Shown here: positions 8,135 through 16,237 of the stretch, one piece after another | Numbering within the stretch: position 1 is the first letter of the stretch | How the letters are laid out: every line of letters starts with the position of its first letter | Assembly (NCBI GenBank): GCA_965195225.1 | Contig: CBDAFL010000057.1 | Coordinates: 19,396-83,395, forward strand | Direction: 5' to 3' | Source: JAHIKV01 sp965195225 | GTDB lineage: Bacteria > Planctomycetota > Planctomycetia > Pirellulales > Thermoguttaceae | Length of the DNA stretch: 64,000 bases | Translations under genes and position numbers: made by a program | Notes under the pieces: generated by a model | Databases searched by the model: none | The model's input: the letters and a program-made list of their open reading frames with translations, nothing else | What the model was told of the DNA's origin: nothing

Positions 8135-10393
8135 ATGTTCCGACTTTCCTTCTATCCCGTTTTCGACAGCTACCTGCTGGTGGCGCTGGCCGCGCTGTTG
8201 CTGATGGGATTGATGTGGTTCGGACCGAGCCGGGAGCGGACGAGCCGACGGCAACGGATGATGCTGGTTCTGCTCCGCGCGGCCGTGATCGCGCTGGCTG
8301 CACTGGCCATGCTCCGGCCGACGCTGATCTACACCCGGACGACGAAACAAGCGGCCACCTTGGTCGTGCTGGCCGACCAGTCGCGGAGCATGTCCGTACC
8401 CGACGCGGTGGGCGGCAAGACCCGCTGGGAGGCTTTGCGCGACACGCTCGGAGACGCCGACGACGAGTTGAGCAATCTGACTCGCGAGTTCGAGTTGAAG
8501 GCCTACGCCTTTGACGACGAAGTGCATGAGGTGGACGTGGAGCAGGGGCAACTCGATCTGCCGGAGCAGCCCGAGGGACGGCAGACCGCAATCGGGGCAT
8601 CGTTGGAGGACGTGTTGCGACGCGAGGCGGGAAAACGGCTCCTCGGCGTGGTGTTGCTCAGCGACGGCGCGCAACGGGCATATGCGCCGCGCGACCTGCC
8701 GCCGCGGACCGCCGCCGTCAGGCTCAAGCACCTCGGCTACCCCTTGTTTACCTTCCCCCTGGGCCAGTCGCGCGGCCTGGGCGACGCACGCGACGTAGCC
8801 GTCAAGGACTTGATCGTCAATCCCAACGTGTTCGTCAAGAACGAATTGGGGATCAGCGGCCAGGTCCGCGTCGATGGTTACGTGGACGTCGATATTCCCG
8901 TGCAAGTGCTGTTCGAGACCGCGCCGGGAAAGATGGAAGTCGTTGCCCAGCAGACGATCCGTGCCGACGCCGACGGCCAGCTACTGCCGATCAGACTTAG
9001 CTACGTTCCCCAAGTGCCGGGCGAGTTCAAGCTCACGCTGGAGGCCACGGGGCAGTCCGGCGAGTTGGTGACCACCAACAATGAGTTGAGCACCTTCGTC
9101 AATGTGCTCCGCGGCGGACTGAACGTGTTGTATCTCGAAGGGGCGCTCAGGGTCGAGCAGAAGTTTATCCGCCGCACACTGGACTCCTCGCCCGACATCA
9201 AGGTCGATTACGTGCGGATCGATACCCGCGACCCGCAAAGCCGGCCGCCGGACCTCGCCGAACGCTTCACCCCGGGCAAGTACGACGTGTACATCATCGG
9301 CGACCTGGATTCGACCGCCTTCAAGGGCCGGGAATTGGCCGACCTGACCGAGTGCGTCAACCGCGGGGCGGGCCTGATTATGCTCGGCGGGTTCCAAACC
9401 TTCGGACCCGGCGGTTACGGAAACACACCGCTGGCCAAGGTGCTGCCGGTGGGAATGGATCGGCTCGAACGCCAGCGGCCCGAAGAGCCGGTCCGCGGCG
9501 ACCTGCACTGGCCAGGACCGCTACAGATGCAACCCACGCCGCTGGGGATGATGCACTTCACGATGACGTTGGCGGGCAGCCGGCGCGAAAACTCGTCGCT
9601 CTGGGCAAAGCTGCCGCCGCTCGAAGGGGCCAACCGATTCCACGACCTCGCGCCGGGCGCGATCGTGTTGGCCGAATCGGCCGAGGATAAACCTCTGCTG
9701 GTCGCGCACAACTTCGGCGGCGGACGGGTGGTGGCCTTCGCCGGAGATTCCACCTGGCGATGGCGGATGCACGGCTACGAGTCGGCACATAAGCGGTTCT
9801 GGCGGCAGATGATCCTCTGGCTGGCACGGAAAGACCAGACGCGGGAAAGAAGGGTTTGGATCAGCCTGGCTCAGCGCCGCTTCGCGCCGTTGCAGCGGGT
9901 GGAGTTTGCCGCGGGCACGAACTCGCCGACCGGAGATCCGATCGCCGATGCCGAATACAAGGCCGTGGTCATCATGCCGGACGGTACGCGGCAACCCTTG
10001 TCGTTGGTCCGCGAAAACGAGCGTATGTCCGGCTCGTTCCGCGACACTAGCTCCGCCGGCGACTACTCGATCGAGATCACCGCGACACAGCAGGGTCAAC
10101 CGTTGGGCGCCGCCCGGGCGCGGTTCCTCGTCTTCCGACAAGACCTCGAACTGGACAACGCCTCGGCCGACGCCGACACACTAAAGAGCATCGCCCGCAT
10201 CAGCGGCGGCAAATTGCTGGTGTCCCCCAAACAGTTGCGTGAGTTGATCCGCAGTCTGACCGAGGACACTAAACACCTGGAAGTGCGTCAAGAGACGAAA
10301 AAGACGTTCTGGGATACCTGGGCGTTTTTCTTGACCGTGGTTGGTCTGCTGGGGTTGGAGTGGTATCTCCGCAAGCGGTGGGGGTTGGTGTAG
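8135..10393 (+). CDS. VWA / glutamine-amidotransferase-like membrane protein
   Basis: 752 residues. Two N-terminal membrane segments (YLLVALAALLLMGLMWFG and VLLRAAVIALAALAML) and one C-terminal (TWAFFLTVVGLLGLEWYL). A VWA domain follows the second segment, with metal-site motif DQSRS and GVVLLSDGAQ. A large central part resembles the class-I glutamine amidotransferase-like fold seen in such planctomycete proteins (GAGLIMLGGFQTFGPGGY, GGGRVVAFAGDSTWRW). It is the last member of the Bat-like cluster. Its stop codon overlaps a 21-bp palindrome at 10393-10413. The upstream in-frame stretch before 8135 is heptad-derived and excluded. Confidence 0.87.
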   Translation: MFRLSFYPVFDSYLLVALAALLLMGLMWFGPSRERTSRRQRMMLVLLRAAVIALAALAMLRPTLIYTRTTKQAATLVVLADQSRSMSVPDAVGGKTRWEALRDTLGDADDELSNLTREFELKAYAFDDEVHEVDVEQGQLDLPEQPEGRQTAIGASLEDVLRREAGKRLLGVVLLSDGAQRAYAPRDLPPRTAAVRLKHLGYPLFTFPLGQSRGLGDARDVAVKDLIVNPNVFVKNELGISGQVRVDGYVDVDIPVQVLFETAPGKMEVVAQQTIRADADGQLLPIRLSYVPQVPGEFKLTLEATGQSGELVTTNNELSTFVNVLRGGLNVLYLEGALRVEQKFIRRTLDSSPDIKVDYVRIDTRDPQSRPPDLAERFTPGKYDVYIIGDLDSTAFKGRELADLTECVNRGAGLIMLGGFQTFGPGGYGNTPLAKVLPVGMDRLERQRPEEPVRGDLHWPGPLQMQPTPLGMMHFTMTLAGSRRENSSLWAKLPPLEGANRFHDLAPGAIVLAESAEDKPLLVAHNFGGGRVVAFAGDSTWRWRMHGYESAHKRFWRQMILWLARKDQTRERRVWISLAQRRFAPLQRVEFAAGTNSPTGDPIADAEYKAVVIMPDGTRQPLSLVRENERMSGSFRDTSSAGDYSIEITATQQGQPLGAARARFLVFRQDLELDNASADADTLKSIARISGGKLLVSPKQLRELIRSLTEDTKHLEVRQETKKTFWDTWAFFLTVVGLLGLEWYLRKRWGLV

Positions 10394-10413
10394 GACAGGT
10401 TGCCAACCTGTCC
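10393..10413. repeat. 21-bp perfect palindrome after the VWA gene
   Basis: GGACAGGTTGCCAACCTGTC plus a final C; it begins at the last base of the VWA stop codon. It may act as a weak terminator, but it has no T-run. A decayed relative, GACGGGTTGTCAACCTG, lies at 26622-26638 after another stop codon. Confidence 0.6.
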
Positions 10414-10432
10414 CACGCTGTAGAAGCTGCCC

Positions 10433-10461
10433 TTGTTCCACTCCCGGGATTTCGGTACATT
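10433..10461 (+). promoter_or_regulatory. Candidate sigma-70 promoter for lpxD
   Basis: TTGTTC, 17-base spacer, TACATT, about 75 bases before the lpxD start. Matches are modest (3/6 and 4/6), so this is only a candidate. Confidence 0.3.
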
Positions 10462-10536
10462 CCATTGCTTCCTGATGTCGGCTCCTTCTGTCGGGGGGCG
10501 GGAACATGGACTCATCCCCGGAAAGGAATCCACGAC

Positions 10537-11631
10537 ATGCAAGCTACCCTTGCTGAGCTTGCCGCCTTGGTCGGCGGGGAGACCTTCGGCGACGACCAGT
10601 TGGCGATAGCAGGCGCGGCCGTGATTCGGGACGCGGAGCCTGGGCAAATCACGCTGGTCGATCAAGCCGAGAAGGGGCACCTCCTGGAAAGTTGCCGTGC
10701 CTCGGCCGTCGTGGCCCCCCGAGGATACGCGCCCGACGGGACATCGGCCATCCAGGTCGACGACGTACATCAGGCGTTCTCGACGATCGTGCGATATTTC
10801 GCGCCGCCGCGTCGGATGCCGCGCGTGGGAATCAGCCCGCAAGCAGCGATCGACCCCACCGCCCGGCTCGGCGAGAACGTCGATGTCCATCCGTTCGCCA
10901 CCATCGGCGCGGACGTGACGATCGGCGCCGGCTCGACGATCCATTCCGGTGTCCGCGTCATGGCCGGCTCGCAAATCGGCGAAGGAACGACCATTTTCCC
11001 CAACGCCGTGCTATACGAAAACACTATCGTCGGTCCGCGCTGTCTGATCCACGCCAACGCCGTGCTGGGTGCGTACGGTTTCGGCTACGGATTCGTCGAC
11101 GGCCGGCACGTTTTGTCTGCCCAGTTGGGCAACGTCGTGCTGGGGGCCGACGTGGAGATCGGCGCCTGCTCGACGATCGACCGCGGCACCTACGGCCCGA
11201 CCTCCATCGGCGATGGGACGAAGATCGACAATCAGGTGATGGTTGCCCACAACTGCCGCGTCGGACGCCACAACATGCTCTGCTCGCAGGTCGGCATAGC
11301 CGGCAGCACGACCACCGGCGACTACGTGACGATGGCCGGGCAGGTAGGCGTTCGCGACCACGTCCACATCGGCGAGCGGGTCGTGCTCGGCGCAATGGCC
11401 GGTGTGACCAACGACGTGCCCGACGGCGCGCGGATGATCGGCATCCCCGCCACGCCCGAACGAGAGCAAAAGATCAAGCAGGCGGCACTCAGCAAGCTGC
11501 CCGAGATGCGCCGCCAGTTGAAACAACTGCAACGCACGGTCGATACGCTACAGAAGGAACCGCCAGCGCCGGGCAACCTGACGCTCAAATCCGACGACGG
11601 AGACCCCGACGGACAACGGGCGGTGGCGTAA
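10537..11631 (+). CDS. lpxD: UDP-3-O-acylglucosamine N-acyltransferase
   Basis: 364 residues from the ATG at 10537, which has AAAGGA upstream. LpxD adds the N-linked acyl chain to UDP-3-O-acylglucosamine in lipid A synthesis. Seen: N-terminal uridine-binding-type domain (1-95), then a left-handed beta-helix made of hexapeptide repeats (from ~100), with the catalytic-His motif VAHNC (His238), and a C-terminal helical tail (KLPEMRRQLKQLQRTVDTL). Length is slightly above E. coli LpxD. lpxI, for a later step of the same pathway, lies 1.2 kb downstream, separated by an unknown gene. The presence of lipid A genes shows a Gram-negative-type outer membrane. Confidence 0.96.
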   Translation: MQATLAELAALVGGETFGDDQLAIAGAAVIRDAEPGQITLVDQAEKGHLLESCRASAVVAPRGYAPDGTSAIQVDDVHQAFSTIVRYFAPPRRMPRVGISPQAAIDPTARLGENVDVHPFATIGADVTIGAGSTIHSGVRVMAGSQIGEGTTIFPNAVLYENTIVGPRCLIHANAVLGAYGFGYGFVDGRHVLSAQLGNVVLGADVEIGACSTIDRGTYGPTSIGDGTKIDNQVMVAHNCRVGRHNMLCSQVGIAGSTTTGDYVTMAGQVGVRDHVHIGERVVLGAMAGVTNDVPDGARMIGIPATPEREQKIKQAALSKLPEMRRQLKQLQRTVDTLQKEPPAPGNLTLKSDDGDPDGQRAVA

Positions 11632-11832
11632 AGTAGTGGATAGTGGGTAGTGGATAGTGGGTAGTAAAAAACACCCCGCGACTGCGGTCGCGGGGGGAAG
11701 CGGCCGCTTGCGGCTTCGTAAAGAGTACGGAGTGCGAAGTGGTTGTTACTCCGTACTCATTACTCCGAACTTTGTACTCATTACTCCGTACTCGGTACTG
11801 ATTCCTCTGACCACCGACCTCTTTCTTCCCTC
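11632..11832. repeat. Leader with heptad arrays and one arm of a 50-bp inverted repeat
   Basis: GTGGATA/GTGGGTA heptads at 11634-11664. Then 11666-11715 is reverse-complementary to 12767-12817 at about 44 of 50 positions, and the two copies flank the next gene. A second heptad set has left arm GTACGGAGTGCG near 11725 and right arm TACTCCG/TACTCAT at about 11750-11800, ending some 30 bases before the next ATG. Confidence 0.75.
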
Positions 11833-12750
11833 ATGTTTGTCCCCTCCGAAAAACGTCGCATCGGCATTTTCGTCCGATTCGCCTGTCGCGCGTCGATCGC
11901 TGCGATGATCTTGGCGTTTTCCGCTTCCCTGTTCGCGGCGGAAAAGCCAGCGGCGAAGACTGATCCGCTTCTGGCCGATCTTACACTTAGCGCAAAGGCG
12001 GAATGGCAATTGCAAAACGGATCGCCACAACCGCCCTATCTCGACATCAACATCGAAGTGCAGGGCAAGGCGGCAGAAACCACGAGCGCCTATGGAGAAA
12101 TTGCCGTCGAATCGGCCGTAGACGAGTCGGGCAATCGGCTCGATTTCCTCAGCGGTGCATTGGGAATGCAAAGTATGTTTCGTACCCCTCGGGAAAAGCA
12201 TTTTTGCGTGACGCTGGGCCTGCTCGCTTCTCCCTCGCTACGAAAAATTCGTGAATTGCGAGGCACGATGTCTCTACAAACTGGCGGCCGTTGTGAGATT
12301 GTCGCCGTCAAAGACCTACTTAAACAAGTCAGCAACAAAGATATCCCAATCGACGATGCGACCTTGAAGGCACTGGGAATCGTCGTCAAGGTGGAACACC
12401 AGCGAAACATTAGCCCAGATTATGGCGGCGTTGAGTCCCTGAACGTCGACTTTCGATGGAAACACATCCCGGTCATTCTCTGCGAAATTTTTGACGAAGA
12501 TGGCGAGTTGCTCCCAAGCGATAACTGCTCGATTTCCAGTGCCGAATGGGATCCATGTTGGGTGAGTTGGCGGCGTGTGTTCAAGATTCCCGTTCCGCAA
12601 ACAGCCCAATTGCGGTTGGTTGTCCACAAGGACAGCCGCAAGATTCGTGTGCCGTTCGCGCTGAAGGACATCAAGGTTCCGCCGGTGCCCGACGAGCAAG
12701 ACGGCGCCGCGGGCTTCTGCGTTCCCGTTCCAATGGAGGAAAAGAAGTAA
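11833..12750 (+). CDS. Hypothetical secreted protein; start duplicated from lpxI
   Basis: 305 residues. I do not recognise the family. After a charged start comes a hydrophobic stretch (SIAAMILAFSASLFAAEKPA) that looks like a signal peptide. The mature part is mixed alpha/beta with no motif I can name; it has several Cys residues (CEIVAV, CEIFDED, CSISSAEWDPC). Oddity: its first dozen residues, FVPSEKRRIGI, repeat the start of LpxI (SVPSEKRRVGI) 1 kb downstream, also at DNA level, and the gene sits between two inverted copies of a ~50-bp repeat. This suggests that a foreign or duplicated reading frame was placed behind a copied lpxI 5' end, splitting lpxD from lpxI. Confidence 0.65.
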   Translation: MFVPSEKRRIGIFVRFACRASIAAMILAFSASLFAAEKPAAKTDPLLADLTLSAKAEWQLQNGSPQPPYLDINIEVQGKAAETTSAYGEIAVESAVDESGNRLDFLSGALGMQSMFRTPREKHFCVTLGLLASPSLRKIRELRGTMSLQTGGRCEIVAVKDLLKQVSNKDIPIDDATLKALGIVVKVEHQRNISPDYGGVESLNVDFRWKHIPVILCEIFDEDGELLPSDNCSISSAEWDPCWVSWRRVFKIPVPQTAQLRLVVHKDSRKIRVPFALKDIKVPPVPDEQDGAAGFCVPVPMEEKK

Positions 12751-12766
12751 GTCGGCGATTCCCGCT

Positions 12767-12842
12767 AAGCCGCAAGCGGCCGTATTCCCCCGCAACCGCA
12801 GTCGCAGGGCGTTTTTTCACTACCCACTGGCCACTGACCACC
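12767..12842. repeat. Second arm of the 50-bp inverted repeat plus heptads
   Basis: 12767-12817 is the inverted partner of 11666-11715. It is followed by CACTACC, CACTGGC, CACTGAC, CACC heptads ending at the lpxI start codon (12843). Confidence 0.75.
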
Positions 12843-13718
12843 ATGTCCGTCCCGTCTGAAAAACGCCGCGTCGGCATACTTGCCGGTTGGGGGCAATACC
12901 CGCTGGTGATCGCCAAGGCCCTGCGCCGCCAGGGATGCGAAGTCTATTGCCTGGGCACTATCGGCCACGCCGATCCCGCGCTGGCCGGCGTGTGCGATGA
13001 TTTCCGCTGGCTCGGGCTGGCCAAGTTCGGCGCCGCCATCCGCTACTTTCAACGTCACGACGTGACGGAAGTGATGATGGTGGGCAAGATATTCAAGGTC
13101 CGGCTCTTCCAGCGTTGGAGTTGGCTGAGACACCTGCCCGACCTGCGCACGATCCGCATGTTCCTGCCCCATTTCTGGACCCGGAAGAAGGACTGCCGCG
13201 ACGACACGCTGCTCAGCGCGATCATCGACGAGTTCGCCTCCGAGGGAATCCGCTTCGCCCCGGCGACCGACTACGCGCCGGAGCTTCTTGTCGAAGAGGG
13301 CCAACTCACCCGCCGCGGCCCGACCGACTGGCAACGGAAAGACATCGCCTTCGGCTGGCGTTTGGCCAAGGAGATGGGCCGGCTGGACGTCGGCCAATCC
13401 GTGGCCGTGAAGGACCAGGCCGCCTTGGCGGTCGAGGCGGTCGAGGGGACCGACGAGTGCATCCGCCGCGCCGGCCAGCTCTGTCCCGCCGGCGGTTTCA
13501 CCGTGGTCAAGGTGGCCAAGCCCCGGCAGGACATGCGTTTCGACGTGCCCACGATCGGAATGCTCACTCTGGAAACACTCCGCGCCGTCGGCGGCAAAGT
13601 TCTGGCCGTCGAAGCCGGCCGGACCGTCTTTCTCGATCAATCCGCCGTGATCGACTACGCCGACCGCCACGGTCTGGTGGTCGTCGCCCTGTCCGATCCC
13701 TCGGACGATCTATCGTAG
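12843..13718 (+). CDS. lpxI: UDP-2,3-diacylglucosamine pyrophosphatase LpxI
   Basis: 291 residues, the normal LpxI (formerly DUF1009) length. It hydrolyses UDP-2,3-diacylglucosamine to lipid X and UMP, the step done by LpxH in E. coli. Seen: N-terminal VGILAGWGQYPLVIAKAL, central MMVGKIFKVRLF, and the C-terminal conserved block FTVVKVAKPRQDMRFDVPTI with GTDECIRRAG. The start at 12843 begins MSVPSEKRRVGI; the in-frame extension upstream is repeat sequence. It belongs with lpxD in lipid A synthesis. A small hairpin, GTGCGTCcgcGACGCAC, at 13719-13735 right after the stop may help termination. Confidence 0.95.
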   Translation: MSVPSEKRRVGILAGWGQYPLVIAKALRRQGCEVYCLGTIGHADPALAGVCDDFRWLGLAKFGAAIRYFQRHDVTEVMMVGKIFKVRLFQRWSWLRHLPDLRTIRMFLPHFWTRKKDCRDDTLLSAIIDEFASEGIRFAPATDYAPELLVEEGQLTRRGPTDWQRKDIAFGWRLAKEMGRLDVGQSVAVKDQAALAVEAVEGTDECIRRAGQLCPAGGFTVVKVAKPRQDMRFDVPTIGMLTLETLRAVGGKVLAVEAGRTVFLDQSAVIDYADRHGLVVVALSDPSDDLS

Positions 13719-13735
13719 TGTGCGTCCGCGACGCA
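13719..13735. terminator. Hairpin after lpxI
   Basis: GTGCGTC-CGC-GACGCAC gives a perfect 7-bp stem right after the stop codon, between convergent genes. It lacks a T-run, so it is either a weak terminator or a REP element. Confidence 0.35.
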
Positions 13736-13797
13736 CCAAATCCTTCGCATTGATACAGCAACGTCAATCAAGGTTCCAGAATTCTTTTCCCCCTCGT

Positions 13798-14949
13798 TTA
13801 GGAATAGAAACCGAACTCATAGGCCGCATCAAAGAGAGCGACAACATTCTCCGGCGGAACATCCGCTTGAATATTGTGGACGTTGTTGAACACGTAGCCA
13901 CCGCTGGGCTTCCACGCTTTGAGATTGCGGCGCACGTGTTCGCGGATTGTTTCCGGCGCGGCCGTGGGAAGAACGTGTTGGGCATTGATGGCCCCGCCCC
14001 AAAAGACCAGCCGGTCGCCGAACGCCGACTTCAACGCCAAAGGGTCCATGTCTTTCGCGCTCACCTGCACGGGGTTGAGTATATCTACGCCGTTGTCGAG
14101 CAGGTCGGGTATGTAGGCGATACACGAGCCGCAAGTGTGATACCAAATCTTCGCTTGGGTCCGCGAGCGAATGTATTGCGCCAGCCGTTTTTGCCGCGGC
14201 TTGACGAGCGTGCGGTAGATTTCCGGACGGAACAGTGGACCGTTTTGCCCGGCCAGATCGTCGCCGATCATAATCACGTCGACCAGATCGCCTACCTCGT
14301 CGAGAAACAGACGGAACCAATCGAGCCAGAATTTGAGCGTCTGATCGAGCAGGGCACCGCAAAAGTCCGGATCGGTCAGAAGGTCCATGAACCACCGCTC
14401 CAGGCCACGCATGTACCAGCAAGTTTCGTAAACTACGCCCGAAATGCCGCTTACCACGGCGCAGGGCGTTTCCTTCCGCAACGCCAAGGCCCGTTCACGC
14501 AACCCATCAAACCGACTGGGATCATCGCCCTTGGGAAATGGGTAGTCGGCGAGATCGTCAATGGTTGCCTCGGCCAAGGGATGGTGGGAAACGTCCATGT
14601 AGTAGGGGTGGTCGTCGGGCATGGACCAGACGACGCCGAACTCGTCGCGGAGGTCGTGCCACAGCCGCCCGTCGCGCTCATTCTGCTCGATGCTGCCGCG
14701 AAAGCTGTCCGCTGCCTTGGCGGCGATGTAACGAGTATCGACGTGGAACCGCTCGAGCACCTTCTCGCACGGTTGGGCGAGTTGCTGCACGGCGTCCATG
14801 ATGATAATCTGGTCCTCAATGCCCAGGTGCTTCAGTAGGGCCTCGTAAGCTAACTTATGGATGCCTGTTTGGTTGCCTCCCAGGTCTATCGGCACGCGAT
14901 CGGGTATCTGGTGGTTCAATGCGGCCAACATCCGCTCCCGGGATGTCAT
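13798..14949 (-). CDS. Uroporphyrinogen-decarboxylase-family (COG0407) protein
   Basis: 383 residues from the ATG at 14949 (AAGGA five bases upstream; family-like start MTSRERMLAALNHQIPDRVP). An alternative ATG at 15006 has a stronger AGGAGG and would add 19 residues. The family has a TIM barrel and includes HemE and many methyltransferases of corrinoid or simple methyl compounds. Seen: IWYHTCGSCIAYIPDLLDNGVDILNPVQ, where HTCG is typical of the methyltransferase-like branch rather than HemE. It lies just behind rhaT with a 73-base gap on the same strand, so it probably belongs to the rhamnose transcript; its role there is unknown. A heme role is unlikely given the context. Confidence 0.85.
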   Translation of the reverse strand: MTSRERMLAALNHQIPDRVPIDLGGNQTGIHKLAYEALLKHLGIEDQIIIMDAVQQLAQPCEKVLERFHVDTRYIAAKAADSFRGSIEQNERDGRLWHDLRDEFGVVWSMPDDHPYYMDVSHHPLAEATIDDLADYPFPKGDDPSRFDGLRERALALRKETPCAVVSGISGVVYETCWYMRGLERWFMDLLTDPDFCGALLDQTLKFWLDWFRLFLDEVGDLVDVIMIGDDLAGQNGPLFRPEIYRTLVKPRQKRLAQYIRSRTQAKIWYHTCGSCIAYIPDLLDNGVDILNPVQVSAKDMDPLALKSAFGDRLVFWGGAINAQHVLPTAAPETIREHVRRNLKAWKPSGGYVFNNVHNIQADVPPENVVALFDAAYEFGFYS

Positions 14950-15022
14950 GGTTTCCTTGCGGGAATTGGGTGTGTCGGAAGGCTTTACGGACCGTGGAAC
15001 TCTCATGGCATTTTTCCTCCTG

Positions 15023-16201
15023 TTAATGGCTTCCCGGCAATGTTCCCAGAAAGTTGCCGTAGCCGACAACGATTGTCGAGGTTACCAGCACGGCAAGGCC
15101 GATCGTGATCAATGCGATGGTGCGCCGGCTCGACCCTCTCCACTCGCGCAAAGCGATCCCCCAAAGCGTGCTGAAAATAATGATACTGGCCATGTGCAAG
15201 GTCCAACTGGAGAATTTGAAAGCATCCATTTGACTTTCGCCCATGGTGTAGAAAAAGAACTGCATGTACCAGATCGCGCCGGCCAAGGCGCATAAGAAAT
15301 AATTCGACAGTACGGGAACCCGTTCGAGTTCCGCTTTTGCACTGGGAATGTGCTCTTTGAGCTCTTCCGGCGGTGTGTCGCCGGCGGTGTCGACGAGCGT
15401 TTTCTCTAGGCGACTGGGAGCTTGCTGGCGGACCGTGGCGCTGAAATACTGACGTCCGGTCTTGTTTTTGATGTTCAGCAAGACACACCAGATGAAATTC
15501 GTCGTGAAGCCTCCCGACAGCAACACCACCAGGACCGGCAACCCTTGCCAAAGATCGGGCGTTCCGTGCTGCATTGTGGTGATCTGTTTGATGGGTTCAC
15601 CGGCGTTCAAGCCGAAAGCGAAGGACGCGCTCATCATGCCGGAAAATGTCGCCATCAAAATGCCCTTCTTAAAATCGAACTCCTTGATGGATACCTTCTT
15701 TTGCTTATCCGACATTTCTCGTTCTTTCGAGATGCCGGCCAAGCCGGTAATGGCAATCCCGGCCAAACAAACGCCGATCCCCACCAGAACAAACAGCCCA
15801 GAGCGAGTGCCCAGCACCTTGTCGGCGAATTCGCCTTGGAAGATTGGTGGCATCAGAGTGCCAAAAGCCGCACAGTACCCCAACGCCACCGCCACCCCCA
15901 GAGATATGCCCAGGTAACGCAACGTCAAGCCGAAGGTCAAACCACCTATGCCCCACATTCCGCCCCAGAAGTACGACCAAAACAAGCTGGAGGCCGGCGC
16001 TTCGCTGAGTACCTGCGGAAGGTCGTTGCTCAGCAGTGTGGCAAGCGTCCACGGGGCGATGATCCAACTGAACACTCCGCCTACCAACCAGTAGGTTTCC
16101 CACGACCAATGTCGCACTCCACGGTAGGGAACATAGAAACTGGCGGCGGCAAGACCGCCCAACCAATGGAAGAGCACACCGAGAAACGGGTTTGAAATCA
16201 T
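15023..16201 (-). CDS. rhaT: L-rhamnose/proton symporter RhaT
   Basis: 392 residues with about ten membrane segments, of the drug/metabolite-transporter superfamily. Start MISNPFLGVLFHWLGGLAAASFYVPY and the segment WGIGGLTFGLTLRYLGISLG are characteristic of RhaT. It imports L-rhamnose with H+. A hydrophilic central loop (KEREMSDKQKKVSIKEFDFKK) separates the two five-helix halves, and another (residues ~265-300) makes it longer than the 344-residue E. coli protein. It lies 36 bases downstream of rhaA on the same strand, consistent with one operon. Confidence 0.93.
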   Translation of the reverse strand: MISNPFLGVLFHWLGGLAAASFYVPYRGVRHWSWETYWLVGGVFSWIIAPWTLATLLSNDLPQVLSEAPASSLFWSYFWGGMWGIGGLTFGLTLRYLGISLGVAVALGYCAAFGTLMPPIFQGEFADKVLGTRSGLFVLVGIGVCLAGIAITGLAGISKEREMSDKQKKVSIKEFDFKKGILMATFSGMMSASFAFGLNAGEPIKQITTMQHGTPDLWQGLPVLVVLLSGGFTTNFIWCVLLNIKNKTGRQYFSATVRQQAPSRLEKTLVDTAGDTPPEELKEHIPSAKAELERVPVLSNYFLCALAGAIWYMQFFFYTMGESQMDAFKFSSWTLHMASIIIFSTLWGIALREWRGSSRRTIALITIGLAVLVTSTIVVGYGNFLGTLPGSH

Positions 16202-16237
16202 GCTTTATTGTCCCGCGGAGTATTGCTTGCCGGCGTT

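Noticed and set aside
13720..14838. Plus-strand open frame of 372 codons over the URO-D-like gene
   Set aside because: Shadow; the minus frame has the family motifs and Shine-Dalgarno. Similar shadows: 16880-17743, 18450-19577, 31594-32535.
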